A stretch of DNA of 41,160 nucleotides from Planctomycetota bacterium (GTDB taxonomy: Bacteria > Planctomycetota > SZUA-567). The translations under genes were made by a program, and so were the position numbers. The stretch covers positions 1-41,160 of the forward strand of contig JAISXA010000057.1 in the NCBI GenBank assembly GCA_031270685.1, read 5' to 3'. Each line of letters begins with the position of its first letter. Within the stretch, counting starts at the first letter, position 1. This document shows positions 28,967-38,398 of this stretch, piece after piece. The notes beneath the pieces are model-generated. The model made no database searches. It was not told the origin of the DNA and was given only the letters and a program-made list of their open reading frames with translations.

Positions 28967-30244
28967 TCATTGACCGCCGCAGGTCTTTGTTTTCACATTG
29001 TAATTGCCGCAGTTGACGGGATCGGTCCAGTCGGCGATCAGATCCCGCGAACCCTCGAGATGATCGGACCACGCGTCGCCCGGTACCAGGTCGTCGGTTT
29101 CCCACACCACCTGGAACTGGCCGTCGGACTGGATTTCGCCGATCAGAACCGGCTTGGTGAGGTGATGGTTCTTGAGGACCGTCGCCATGCCCCCGCCGAG
29201 GTTGGGAACGGAAATGCCGATTATCGCTTCGAGAACGGCGTCCACATCGGTGGAACCGGCTTTCTCGACCGCCTGGACCCAGGCGTTGAAGCCTATGTAG
29301 TGGGCTTCCATGGGATCGTTGGTGACGCGCTTTTCGTCCTTGGTGAAGGCGTGCCATTTCGCGATGAATTCGGCGTTTTCCTCGCTGTCGACGCTCTGGA
29401 AATAATTCCAGGCCGCGAGGTGCCCCACCAACGGCTTGGTGTCGATCCCGGAGAGCTCCTCCTCGCCGACGGAAAAGGCCATTACCGGGATGGCGGCGGC
29501 GGTCAGATCCTGATTGGCGAGCTCCTTGTAGAAGGGGACGTTGGCGTCGCCGTTAAGCGTGGAAACCACAGCCGTTTTCTTGCCGGCGGAGCCGAACTTC
29601 TTGATCTCGGCGACAATCGACTGCCAGTCGGAATGGCTGAACGGCGTGTAGTTGATCATGATGTCGGCGTCGACCACCCCCTGGGCTTTCAGATAGGCCT
29701 CGATGATCTTGTTGGCGGTGCGCGGAAAAACATAATCCGTGCCGGCCAGTATCCAGCGTTCCACCTCCAACTCGTCCCTGAGGTAATCGATGGCGGGAAT
29801 GGCCTGCTGGTTCGGGGCGGCGCCGGTGTAGATGATATTCCTGGAGGACTCTTCCCCCTCGTATTGCACGGGGTAGAAAAGAAGTCCATTCAATTCCTCG
29901 AACACCGGCAACACCGACTTTCTCGAGACCGAGGTCCAGCATCCGAAAACCACATCCACCCGGTCCTGGGTCAGAAGCTGCCTGGCCTTTTCGGCGAAGA
30001 CCGGCCAGTCGGAGGCCGGATCGACGACCACCGCCTCCAACCGCCTCCCGAGCAGGCCGCCCTTTTTGTTCTGCTCTTCGACCAGCATCAACATCACGTC
30101 TTTCAATGTTGTTTCACTGATGGCCATGGTCCCGGAAAGGGAATGCATGACGCCAACCTTGATCGTTTCGGCGGCGCCGGCCATGGCCGCGGAGATGCTT
30201 ATCAACAGGACTCCCAATAGCGCCAGCTTGACGTTTTTCTTCAT
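28967..30244 (-). CDS. urtA: Urea ABC transporter substrate-binding protein
   Basis: TIKVGVMHSLSGTMAISETTLKDVMLMLVEEQNKKGGLLGRRLEAVVVDPASDWPVFAEKARQLL. Confidence 0.94.
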   Translation of the reverse strand: MKKNVKLALLGVLLISISAAMAGAAETIKVGVMHSLSGTMAISETTLKDVMLMLVEEQNKKGGLLGRRLEAVVVDPASDWPVFAEKARQLLTQDRVDVVFGCWTSVSRKSVLPVFEELNGLLFYPVQYEGEESSRNIIYTGAAPNQQAIPAIDYLRDELEVERWILAGTDYVFPRTANKIIEAYLKAQGVVDADIMINYTPFSHSDWQSIVAEIKKFGSAGKKTAVVSTLNGDANVPFYKELANQDLTAAAIPVMAFSVGEEELSGIDTKPLVGHLAAWNYFQSVDSEENAEFIAKWHAFTKDEKRVTNDPMEAHYIGFNAWVQAVEKAGSTDVDAVLEAIIGISVPNLGGGMATVLKNHHLTKPVLIGEIQSDGQFQVVWETDDLVPGDAWSDHLEGSRDLIADWTDPVNCGNYNVKTKTCGGQ

Positions 30245-30461
30245 GTTTCTCTCCTCTTTCCTCTCAAATTGGAATCGTCACCCCAGGAGCCGCCACGAGG
30301 TCGGCTTTCCTTCAAAAAGTCCACTTCAAAAATACTAAACAATATTCTTTCCAGAAATACGGAGGATGGCACGGGAATGCCGATAAGCGGAGAAAGGCTA
30401 AGATGTTATAAATTGCGCCGCGGCAAGACCCGCTTTCCCGAGGTGAAAAACGGATGCGTAA

Positions 30462-30496
30462 GACAACAAAGTTGTCGTTCACGGAACAATTTTGTC
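30462..30496. promoter_or_regulatory. Two tandem dyad sequences upstream of urtA, candidate operator
   Basis: GACAACAAAGTTGTC (30462-30476, perfect dyad) and GAACAATTTTGTC (30484-30496); centres 21 bp apart. Confidence 0.4.
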
Positions 30497-30544
30497 GAAT
30501 TTAGGCCCGTAGGGCGAAGCGAATCGAGGGGGCGGCATTTCCAC

Positions 30545-31411
30545 TCAGTCGTCCCAGGGACCGTCGGGGCCGACGAGGATGTTGTCGATGAGCCGCACGC
30601 CGCCGATCTTTATCGCGCCGGCGATGAGCACGAGGTCGTCGATCCTTTCGACGTCCTCCAGCGTTTCGGGCGAGACGAGGTGCAGGTAGTCCAACTCTAT
30701 CGCGTCGTCGCGGAGGATATGCTCGCATATGGCGTTGAACACGCTTTGCGCGTCGTAGTTGCGATTGCGGATCATTTCGCGGCCAAGGCTTAGTCCTTCG
30801 CGGAGCGCCAGCGCCCGCGGCCGAAGCCCGGCGGGGATATTGCGGTTGCGGCTCGAAAGGGCGAGCCCGTCGTCAGCGCGGATGATGGGACAGACGACGA
30901 TCTTCACCGGAAAATTGAGATCGAGCGCCATGCGCTGGATGACCAGCGCCTGCTGGGCGTCCTTTTGCCCGAAATAGGCCCTGGTGGGAGCGACGATGTT
31001 GAACAGTTTGGCGACGACGGTGGCGACGCCGATGAAGTGGCCGAGGCCGCGCGATATGCCGCACAGGCGCTTGGCCAGCTCGTGCACCTGCACCGTGGTT
31101 TGCCGCCGCGGCGGATACATCTGCTCGGCGGTCGGATGGAAGACGATGTCGACGCCTATCCCCTCGGCCAGTTCCAGGTCTTTCTTCCAGGTCCGCGGAT
31201 ACGAGTCGTAATCCTCGCCGGGCATGAACTGGGCGGGATTGACGAAAACCGACATGATGGTGACGGCGTTTTCCCCGCCGCTCCGGCGGGCGAGCGAAAG
31301 ATGCCCTTCGTGGAGCGCGCCCATCGTGGGAACGAATCCCCGGTCGACGCGCCGGACCATGAGTTCCTCGGCCCTGGCCCGCATTCGGCCGATATCTTCG
31401 ATGATTTCCAT
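30545..31411 (-). CDS. panC: Pantothenate synthetase
   Basis: GFVPTMGALHEGHLSLARRS, VFVNPAQFMPGEDYDSYPRTWKKDLE, RAYFGQKDAQQALVIQRM, ALSSRNRN. Confidence 0.95.
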   Translation of the reverse strand: MEIIEDIGRMRARAEELMVRRVDRGFVPTMGALHEGHLSLARRSGGENAVTIMSVFVNPAQFMPGEDYDSYPRTWKKDLELAEGIGVDIVFHPTAEQMYPPRRQTTVQVHELAKRLCGISRGLGHFIGVATVVAKLFNIVAPTRAYFGQKDAQQALVIQRMALDLNFPVKIVVCPIIRADDGLALSSRNRNIPAGLRPRALALREGLSLGREMIRNRNYDAQSVFNAICEHILRDDAIELDYLHLVSPETLEDVERIDDLVLIAGAIKIGGVRLIDNILVGPDGPWDD

Positions 31412-31422
31412 TGCCGCCTTCC

Positions 31423-31899
31423 TTATCGCCGCAACCGCGCCAGAAGTTCGCCGATCGTAAGCCCAAGCACTGGATGCCGGGCGTCCGGGTCGAGTTCGGC
31501 AAGCGGGGCGAGCGCAAAATGGCGTTCCGCCAACCGCGGATGCGGAACCGTCAACTCCGGAAGCGCAACGATCCGCTCCCCCCACAGCAGGACGTCGATG
31601 TCGATCGGCCTCGGCCCCCATCGGGGAGTGGCGGCGGTTCTCTCCCTGCCCAGTCCCCGTTCCACCGCCTGAAGGGCCCGGAGCAGATGCAGCGGCTCGA
31701 CGTCGGCGCTCAGCGCACAGGCGGAATTGAGGTATTTCCCCTGGCCCGGCGGACCGCCGACCGGAGCCGTTTCCAGCGGCTTCGCGGTCGCCTCGACGAC
31801 GATGCCGGGAATGCGGCGAATCCCCCTTACCGCGGTCTCGAGGTTCCGGGCGCGGTCTCCGAGATTCGCGCCAAGGCCGAGAAACACTGTTTCACGCAC
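31423..31899 (-). CDS. folK: 2-amino-4-hydroxy-6-hydroxymethyldihydropteridine diphosphokinase
   Basis: VFLGLGANLGDRARNLETAV, TAPVGGPPGQGKYLNSA, RWGPRPIDIDVLLWG, PHPRLAERHFALAPL. Confidence 0.93.
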   Translation of the reverse strand: MRETVFLGLGANLGDRARNLETAVRGIRRIPGIVVEATAKPLETAPVGGPPGQGKYLNSACALSADVEPLHLLRALQAVERGLGRERTAATPRWGPRPIDIDVLLWGERIVALPELTVPHPRLAERHFALAPLAELDPDARHPVLGLTIGELLARLRR

Positions 31900-31900
31900 G

Positions 31901-33085
31901 TCATTTCTTCCCGGCGACGGTCATGATGCGGTCGAGCGCCTCCCTGATGACGTCGTCCGGATAGGTCAGCGAGATGCGGTAGTATCCGTCGCCGGTGACG
32001 CCGTAGCCGCGCCCGGGGGTCACGACCAGCCCGGCCTTCTCCAGCAGGTCCTCGGCGAATGCGGCGGAGGAGCCGTTGTAGCGCTCGGGCGTGGGCGCCC
32101 AGACGTAGATGGTGGCTTTTGGCTTTTCCACCGGCCATCCCGCCTCCTCGAGCGCCGACACCACCATGTCGCGGCGGCGGCGATACACCTCGTTGATCGG
32201 CGGAACGAGGCGCTCCATGTTGTCGAGCGCCTTGACGGCGGCAAACTGGACGGCCCTGAGCATGCCGTTGTCGATGTTGTCCTTGACCAGCTTCAGCGCC
32301 TTGACGGCGGACGCGTTGCCGACCACGCAGCCGACGCGCCAGCCGGTCATGTTGAATCCCTTCGACAGCGAATAGAATTCGACCGCCGTCTCCTCGGCGC
32401 CGGGGACCTGGAGGATGGACGGAGCCTGGTAGCCGTCGTAGCTGTTTTCGGCGTAGGCGGAGTCGTGGCAGATGAGGATGTCGTGCCTTCTGCCGAATTC
32501 GACCGCTTCCCTGAAAAAGTCGAGGGGCGCGACGGCGGTGGTCGGATTGTTGGGATAGTTGAGCCACAGCAGCTTCGCCTCGCGCGCGACGTCTTCGGGG
32601 ATCTCCTTGAAATCGACGAGCCACCCGTTTTGCCGGCGCAACGGCACGAAATGCGTCAGGCCGGAGCAGAAAACGTGCCCGATGTTGTAGGTGGGATAGC
32701 CGGGCTGCGGCGCGATGCCAAGGTCGCCGGGATTGAGAAGGCCGAGGCAAAACTGGACGATCGCGTCCTTTGAGCCGGAAGTGACGGCGACCTGGTCCTC
32801 GGACAGTGAAACGTCGTAGCGGCGCTTGTAGAAATCGCGTATCGCGCGGGGCAAATCCGCCACCGGGACGTCGCAGCCGTAGCGGTGCCGGTCGGCGTCG
32901 CCGGCGTCCGCGACCGCGCGGACCAATTCCCGAACCACCGGATCCGGGGTGGGGAAATCGGGATCGCCGATGCCCAGCGTGATGACCTTGACCCCCTGTT
33001 TCCTTTTTTCGGCTATCTTGCGCCGCAAATCGGCAAAGAGATAGGGCGGCAGCTTGCGCAGCCTGTTCGACAAAGTCGTCTCCAT
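31901..33085 (-). CDS. dapL: LL-diaminopimelate aminotransferase (DapL-like)
   Basis: METTLSNRLRKLPPYLFADLRRKIAEKRKQGVKVITLGIGDPDFPTPD; SLSKGFNMTGWRVGCVVG PLP-Lys motif. Confidence 0.85.
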   Translation of the reverse strand: METTLSNRLRKLPPYLFADLRRKIAEKRKQGVKVITLGIGDPDFPTPDPVVRELVRAVADAGDADRHRYGCDVPVADLPRAIRDFYKRRYDVSLSEDQVAVTSGSKDAIVQFCLGLLNPGDLGIAPQPGYPTYNIGHVFCSGLTHFVPLRRQNGWLVDFKEIPEDVAREAKLLWLNYPNNPTTAVAPLDFFREAVEFGRRHDILICHDSAYAENSYDGYQAPSILQVPGAEETAVEFYSLSKGFNMTGWRVGCVVGNASAVKALKLVKDNIDNGMLRAVQFAAVKALDNMERLVPPINEVYRRRRDMVVSALEEAGWPVEKPKATIYVWAPTPERYNGSSAAFAEDLLEKAGLVVTPGRGYGVTGDGYYRISLTYPDDVIREALDRIMTVAGKK

Positions 33086-33137
33086 GTGATTCTCCGCCGG
33101 GAAGGGGTGATGAACAAAAGCCGGGAACAGGCCCGCC

Positions 33138-33494
33138 CTACGCAAGGGGCGTATACCCCGCCTGTTCCAAAGCGGCCCGCAATTCCTCGTACCGCGCCTT
33201 GATCTCCGGAAGGTTGGCCTCCGCCTCCGCCATTTTGCCCTCCCTGGCGAGGCGCTCGCCGACTTCGGAGGCCGCGCGCAGCCGCTCGCCGCCGACGGTG
33301 GCCGAAGCGCCCTTTATAGTGTGCGCCACGCGCTCGGCGACCTCGCGATCCTCCTGCGCGAACGCTTCCCCGAGCGCGGTCAACTGCTTGGGAATGTCGT
33401 CCAGAAACACCCCCGCCACCTGCGCGGCGAGCTCCTCGTCGTCCGCGGACATGGTCAGGAGCTGTTTCCTGTCGAATACATCCTGGTCGCTCAT
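33138..33494 (-). CDS. HPt domain phosphotransfer protein
   Basis: VAERVAHTIKGASATVGGERLRAASEVGERLAREGKM: HPt phospho-His motif AHTIKG. Confidence 0.88.
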   Translation of the reverse strand: MSDQDVFDRKQLLTMSADDEELAAQVAGVFLDDIPKQLTALGEAFAQEDREVAERVAHTIKGASATVGGERLRAASEVGERLAREGKMAEAEANLPEIKARYEELRAALEQAGYTPLA

Positions 33495-33648
33495 AGTCCC
33501 TCCAAAAGACTGTTGTTCGCCGGGCGTCGGCCACAGCATCCAATACTATGGCGGCGGTTCGCTTTGTCAAGCGCGGGAAAGGCAGGGGAATAACGGCTTG
33601 CGTCCGGCGCGGAAACGCGGATAATGACGCTTTTCCCCGGAAACGTCC

Positions 33649-34539
33649 ATGAACGGCAATATCGCCAATTCGCTGGGCGTTCTTGCCCTGTTGGGCTGGT
33701 GCATGAACGTCGGCCTCAGCCGCCATATCGCGTCCGGGCATGTCTTCGGCCTGCCCGGGCTTTCGTATCTCGGCGCGGGCGCGGTCCTGGTTCTTTTCGA
33801 CTGGCTGCGCGGCAAACCGCCGCCCTGGCGAAGCAGCGCCGACCGGCGCTTCTGGGTCGTCGGCGGAGGCGCGTTCGTCATGTTCTGCGTCTTCTTCTTC
33901 GTCGCCATCGCCTGGTCGGCCGATTCGACCGTGGCGCTGTCGCTCGGGTTGGTCAATTACTGTTGGCCGGTCCTGATTCTCCTGCTCATGCCCTTGTTCT
34001 CCAAATGCCGGGTGCGACCGTTCCGGCTCGGCGTCGGGGTCGCCCTCTGTCTCGCCGGCGTCGGGTGCGCCATGCTGTGGGGGCAATCGTTCGCGCGGAT
34101 GGCGGGGGGCGCGGCCGAAAACTGGCCCGCCTTCCTCATAATGGCGGCGGCGGCGCTATGCTGGGCGGCGTATTCCAACCTGGCGAGGCGATGGGCGGGG
34201 AATTCCAGCGGCACCGGTTGGTTCGAAATCGTATCCGGCCTGCTATTGCTTGCGCTGTGGGCGATCGCGGGGGGCCCGCTCGGGTTTTCCCCGGCGCTGG
34301 CGATGCCGTTCCTGCTGCACGCGCTGGTCATCAACGCCGCCTGTTATCTGTTGTGGGATTATGGAATCCGCCACGGCGACCTGCCGCTGATGGGGGCGCT
34401 CGCGAACTTCCTCCCGCCCGGTTCCATCCTCTTCGGCGCCTGGTATCTCGGCGCCGCCGTCACGCCTGGATTGTGGCTCGGCGGCATTCTGGTCTGCGCC
34501 GGCGCCATGTTTTCCCGGCGCGGCGTTTCGGGAGCGTGA
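33649..34539 (+). CDS. EamA/DMT-family transporter (YddG-like)
   Basis: About 10 TM segments; SLGLVNYCWPVLILLLMPLF and NAACYLLWDYGIRHGDLPLMGALANFLPPGS. Confidence 0.82.
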   Translation: MNGNIANSLGVLALLGWCMNVGLSRHIASGHVFGLPGLSYLGAGAVLVLFDWLRGKPPPWRSSADRRFWVVGGGAFVMFCVFFFVAIAWSADSTVALSLGLVNYCWPVLILLLMPLFSKCRVRPFRLGVGVALCLAGVGCAMLWGQSFARMAGGAAENWPAFLIMAAAALCWAAYSNLARRWAGNSSGTGWFEIVSGLLLLALWAIAGGPLGFSPALAMPFLLHALVINAACYLLWDYGIRHGDLPLMGALANFLPPGSILFGAWYLGAAVTPGLWLGGILVCAGAMFSRRGVSGA

Positions 34540-34566
34540 TCCCCCGCGCGAGGCTTTCGGCAAACT

Positions 34567-35031
34567 TCACGCATCCATTCCCTTTACCGACTCCAAAATC
34601 CTGCCGATAAAATCGGGAAACCGCGGGTCCGACCGCACAAACGCGAGATCCTCGTCGTCCAGCAAATGGCCGGCGTCGCGATAACCCTTCCGGACGGCCG
34701 TCTCAAGCGCCGCGAACGCCTCGTCGGCGATCCCGTTGAGGGAAAGGCTGCACGCGAGATTATAGAGAACCACCGGATCGTCCGGGAAAAGTCCAGCGAG
34801 CTCGCGGTCGAGAGTCAAGCCGTCGGCGTAGTAGCCGAGCTTGGTCAAATAGTGCGCCGCCACCTTGAGCGCGTCCACGTGATCGGGCCGCCGCTTAAGA
34901 ATGGACGCCAGGAATTCGAGGCAGAACGAGCCGAACTCCCTATCCTCCCCGGGAACGGCTTCCAGGCGTTTTACGTCCTGTCCGCCGCCGGGAGGATACC
35001 AGGTCGGATGCAAGTCACTCCCGGGCGCCAA
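34567..35031 (-). CDS. TPR-repeat protein
   Basis: DDPVVLYNLACSLSLNGIADEAFAALETAVRKGYRDAGHLLDDEDLAFVRSDPRF; TTG start overlapping the upstream gene. Confidence 0.65.
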   Translation of the reverse strand: MAPGSDLHPTWYPPGGGQDVKRLEAVPGEDREFGSFCLEFLASILKRRPDHVDALKVAAHYLTKLGYYADGLTLDRELAGLFPDDPVVLYNLACSLSLNGIADEAFAALETAVRKGYRDAGHLLDDEDLAFVRSDPRFPDFIGRILESVKGMDA

Positions 35032-35380
35032 GCGTGTCCTCGATTTCCAGATCGTCGTCGTCCCCGATCGGGAATTTCAGCGTGCCGGCGTCCGCGGGAG
35101 CGGAGGTGCGGGACAACATGGCCGGATCGGAGGCGGAACCGTGCGCAAAGGAGCCGTTTTCCCCGAAGAGGTCGAGCGTTTCCACAAACAGCTGCGACTG
35201 CCCGGGATCCCTGATATTGAAGTCGGCGGTGGCCAAAATACCGCCGTCCGGGATGGTCTCGATTTGCGCGCCAATCCGGCGCAAAAGATTGAACGGCAAT
35301 CTATCGCATTCCCCGTAAGTGAATGTAATCACCGTCCGGTAGGAACCGCTCCGTTGGTCTTTGACCTCAACCTTGCTCAT
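35015..35380 (-). CDS. Hypothetical protein
   Basis: ORF from MSKVEVKDQRSGSYRTVITFTYGECDRLPFN; acidic C-terminus; coupled to the TPR gene. Confidence 0.6.
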   Translation of the reverse strand: MSKVEVKDQRSGSYRTVITFTYGECDRLPFNLLRRIGAQIETIPDGGILATADFNIRDPGQSQLFVETLDLFGENGSFAHGSASDPAMLSRTSAPADAGTLKFPIGDDDDLEIEDTLGARE

Positions 35381-35562
35381 TCCATTCCCTCCGCGATGGA
35401 TTGCCAGACATCCACCGACGCGCCGCGACGTTCGCTGCGGCGGCGGTGACGCGACAATCCCGGCGTTACCGGAATTTCCGGCATGACGGACTTGCCGCAA
35501 CGGTCAAGTATCGATTATAACTGAACCGTTCAAGCGTTTCCACCCGGAAAATGGAAGCAGCG

Positions 35563-36495
35563 ATGATGAGAAGCGTCGATTGCCTGAGAATCGCGGCCAG
35601 AAAGTCGCCCCTCGCGCGCATCCAGGCCGAATCGGTCGGAAAGCTGCTTGAGGATTGCCATTCCGGGTTGCGCTGCGAAATAGTCGCGCTAGCCACGCGC
35701 GGCGACGACAGGTTGGGCGTCCCGCTCAAGGCGCTGGGTGGAAAGGGAGTGTTCACGCGCGAAATCGACCAGGCGGTGCTCGCCGGCCGGGCGGATCTCG
35801 CCGTACACAGCCTCAAGGACTTGCCGGCCGACGACCCGGATGGCCTGACCCTCGCGGGAAGCCCGAAACGAGCTTCATGGCGGGATGTAATCGCGGGATT
35901 CCCCGGAAGCGGGCTGTCCGACGTGCCGCCTGGTTCCGGACTCGGTTGCGGCTCGGCGCGAAGGCGCGCGCAACTGGCGCGGGCCAGGCCGGACCTCGTA
36001 TTCCACGAAGTGCGCGGCAATATCCATACCCGACTTGCGCGTGCGGAAAACAATGGCTGGGCGGGCGTGGTCATGGCCCGCGCGGCCCTGGAACGACTCG
36101 GTCTCGCCATCCCCTTCGCGGACATCGGAGAGATCGTCCTGCCCGCCGCCGGACAGGGGGCTTTGGGCCTTGTCGTCCGCAAGGATTCCCTGGAAACGCT
36201 CGAGGCGGTCCGAATGATACTGCACGGCCCGACCACCCAGGCGGTGCTGGCGGAACGAGCCTTTTGGCGGCGTCTCGGAGCCGGCTGCCATGCGGCGGCG
36301 GCGGCGCTGGCCAGGCCCGTCGACGATTCCGGGGAATCCTATTTCCTGGAGGGGCGGGTGCTTTCAAGGGACGGAACGTCGCTGCTCGCGGGCAGGCGGG
36401 AATTCATCCGGGACGAGGGCGAGGCGGCGGGACAAATGCTGGCCATGGAATTACTGGCGAAAGGGGCGGGCGAGCCGCCTTTTTCGTTCCAATAA
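35563..36495 (+). CDS. hemC: Hydroxymethylbilane synthase (porphobilinogen deaminase)
   Basis: LRIAARKSPLARIQAE, VHSLKDLPADDPDGL, VRGNIHTRLAR, LPAAGQGALGLVVR, LGAGCHAAAAA. Confidence 0.95.
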   Translation: MMRSVDCLRIAARKSPLARIQAESVGKLLEDCHSGLRCEIVALATRGDDRLGVPLKALGGKGVFTREIDQAVLAGRADLAVHSLKDLPADDPDGLTLAGSPKRASWRDVIAGFPGSGLSDVPPGSGLGCGSARRRAQLARARPDLVFHEVRGNIHTRLARAENNGWAGVVMARAALERLGLAIPFADIGEIVLPAAGQGALGLVVRKDSLETLEAVRMILHGPTTQAVLAERAFWRRLGAGCHAAAAALARPVDDSGESYFLEGRVLSRDGTSLLAGRREFIRDEGEAAGQMLAMELLAKGAGEPPFSFQ

Positions 36496-36509
36496 CGCTT
36501 CCTGGCCGT

Positions 36510-37223
36510 TCAATCGCGTTGGCGGCCGCCGACGAGGCCAAGGCGTATGGCGTAATAGAGAATCATCAACAACGTACCCACCGCCGCCGCGATATAGGTG
36601 AAGGCCGCCGCGCCCAGAACGGAGGAAACGCCTTCCGCTTCCCGGCCCGGCTGGATAATGCCGTCGTTGACCAGCGCGCGCTTCGAACGGGTGGAGGCGT
36701 TGATCTCCGTCGGAAGGGTGACAAGTTGGAACAGGAATATCGCGCCAAACAGGAGCAACCCTATTTTGGCGAGACCGAGCCAACCCAGCATCATGCCGAC
36801 GATGATCAGCGGAGGGCCAAAATGATTGCCGATGTTCGCGATCGGAACGATGGCGGAGCGAAATTTAAGCGGCGCGTATCCGCTGGCGTGCTGCAGGGCG
36901 TGTCCCGCCTCGTGACAGGCGATCCCCACGGCCGCGATGCTTCTTCCATCGTAAACGTCGGGGGACAAATTGATCGTTTTGTCGGCCGGATTGAAATTGT
37001 CGGAAAGGAAGCCGGCGTTCTGGCGGACGATCCTCACGTCATAGACGCCTTCCGCCGCCAGCATTTTCGCCGCAGCCTCGGCGCCTCTCATATTGGCGTA
37101 GTTTCCCACCTTCGACCATTTGCCGAACGCCGACTTCACCCAGGTCTGCGCGACAAGCGACAAGACCATGGAAACTCCAAAAATGACGAGATAGAGCGGA
37201 TCAAGACCAAAATATAGAGGCAT
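36510..37223 (-). CDS. Zinc metallopeptidase, YugP-like membrane protein
   Basis: GIACHEAGHALQHASGYAPLKFRSAIVPIANIGN: HExxH-type motif and membrane topology of the neutral zinc metallopeptidase family. Confidence 0.88.
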   Translation of the reverse strand: MPLYFGLDPLYLVIFGVSMVLSLVAQTWVKSAFGKWSKVGNYANMRGAEAAAKMLAAEGVYDVRIVRQNAGFLSDNFNPADKTINLSPDVYDGRSIAAVGIACHEAGHALQHASGYAPLKFRSAIVPIANIGNHFGPPLIIVGMMLGWLGLAKIGLLLFGAIFLFQLVTLPTEINASTRSKRALVNDGIIQPGREAEGVSSVLGAAAFTYIAAAVGTLLMILYYAIRLGLVGGRQRD

Positions 37224-37309
37224 CTTAGCGTATTCCCCGCATTTTCAAAGAAGACGAAAAACGACCTGATCCGGGAAACATCTGTCCAAATTTCCGGCAA
37301 TCCCTTCGA

Positions 37310-37624
37310 TCACGAAGGGTGCGAGGCGGCCGAAGCGTCAATGAGCGGAACGAAGCTCCCGAAACCGGCCATGCGGATGGTGGAAAGCACCGGGCCCTGG
37401 GCGATGATGGAAATATTCTTGCTGTGGGCTTTGGCGAGAAAGAACGTGGCGGCCATCAGGCCGACATAGGTGGAGGTGATGCGGCGGATTCGTGAAAGAT
37501 CGATGACCAAATCGGCTTCACGCGAAGCGACCAGATCGCTGCAGGCGCGATCGAAACTGACGTCGTAGTCGTAATCCAGTTCCTTGAACACCTTGAGCAC
37601 GCCGCCTTTGAGCTCGTAGTCCAC
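37310..37624 (-). CDS. STAS-domain (anti-sigma factor antagonist-like) protein
   Basis: ADLVIDLSRIRRITSTYVGLMAATFFLAKAHSKNISIIAQGPVLSTIRMAGF. Confidence 0.7.
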   Translation of the reverse strand: MDYELKGGVLKVFKELDYDYDVSFDRACSDLVASREADLVIDLSRIRRITSTYVGLMAATFFLAKAHSKNISIIAQGPVLSTIRMAGFGSFVPLIDASAASHPS

Positions 37625-37668
37625 GACTCGGCATCCCTCTCAAGCTATTTGTTTTCTCAATGGCGCAA

Positions 37669-38169
37669 TCACTCCCACCACCCGAAAATGTCGGTGTCGG
37701 CGGTATTGCGCAACTGGATGCTCACCTGCCACACCGTCTCCGGAGCGTCGCCCGGGTCGCCGAAAAGCGTCTGCGCGACGACCAGGCCGTGCCCGGGCTC
37801 ATATCCGGTGGCGGGCAACCATTGCTCGATGGTTTTCCTGTACACGGCCAGAACATTCGACAAGCTTTCCGATTTGACGACGGCATAGACGCCGGCGGGA
37901 ACTTCCCATCCCGCCATCCCGATGGGAATGCGCTCCAAGGAATCGGAAACCCGGCCGACGACGATTTCGTAACGGCCGTTTTCGTCTTCGGGAATCGGCG
38001 CGAAAACAATGCTGGCGGACTTGGCGTTACCCGATGCGGAACCTATCTCGTGCAGCCGGGGCGAGACCTTTTCGCGCCAGATCCTGCCGGGTAAATTCGG
38101 GTCCAGGTTCCATAACGACCGGATTCCCACGACAATACAAACCTCTTTTTCCACAATGTCCGGATTCAT
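37669..38169 (-). CDS. GyrI-like/effector-binding-domain protein
   Basis: EIVVGRVSDSLERIPIGMAGWEVPAGVYAVVKSESLSNVLAVYRKTIEQWLPATGYEP resembles a stand-alone AraC-effector/GyrI-like domain. Confidence 0.7.
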   Translation of the reverse strand: MNPDIVEKEVCIVVGIRSLWNLDPNLPGRIWREKVSPRLHEIGSASGNAKSASIVFAPIPEDENGRYEIVVGRVSDSLERIPIGMAGWEVPAGVYAVVKSESLSNVLAVYRKTIEQWLPATGYEPGHGLVVAQTLFGDPGDAPETVWQVSIQLRNTADTDIFGWWE

Positions 38170-38176
38170 ACGCCAG

Positions 38177-38187
38177 CCCCCCCCCCC
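38177..38187 (-). promoter_or_regulatory. G11 homopolymer in the Shine-Dalgarno position of the GyrI-like gene
   Basis: Minus strand reads GGAACGGGGGGGGGGGCTGGCGTATG; the tract ends 7 nt before the ATG at 38169. Confidence 0.6.
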
Positions 38188-38205
38188 GTTCCTCGGATAC
38201 TGTTC

Positions 38206-38241
38206 GTAGACTTTTGGAGAAAATCGAATATACCGCATCCT
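38206..38241. repeat. Type I repeat, half copy
   Basis: GTAGACTTTTGGAGAAAATCGAATATACCGC; right arm absent. Confidence 0.55.
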
Positions 38242-38266
38242 TGGATCAATCGCAAGCGGAAGTGCC

Positions 38267-38398
38267 CAGGGTCATTTAATTCTCGTCTTTTTTATCCGAT
38301 CCGGCTTCGGATACTGTTGGGCAAAGGATGGGCAACCTCTATATATGGGGAAAGCAACTCGCTTATTCGTTGCCAATCGACAGAATAAAATGACCCTG
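38267..38398. mobile_element. MITE-like non-autonomous element (132 bp) with terminal inverted repeats and flanking direct repeat
   Basis: Left end CAGGGTCATTTAATTCT; reverse complement of right end CAGGGTCATTTTATTCT (16/17). Flanked by direct repeat GGAAGTGCC at 38258-38266 and 38399-38407. Confidence 0.8.

Noticed and set aside
30367-30380. Possible sigma-54 promoter TGGCACGGGAATGC
   Set aside because: GG-GC spacing is 9 rather than 10 nt and the orientation points away from urtA.
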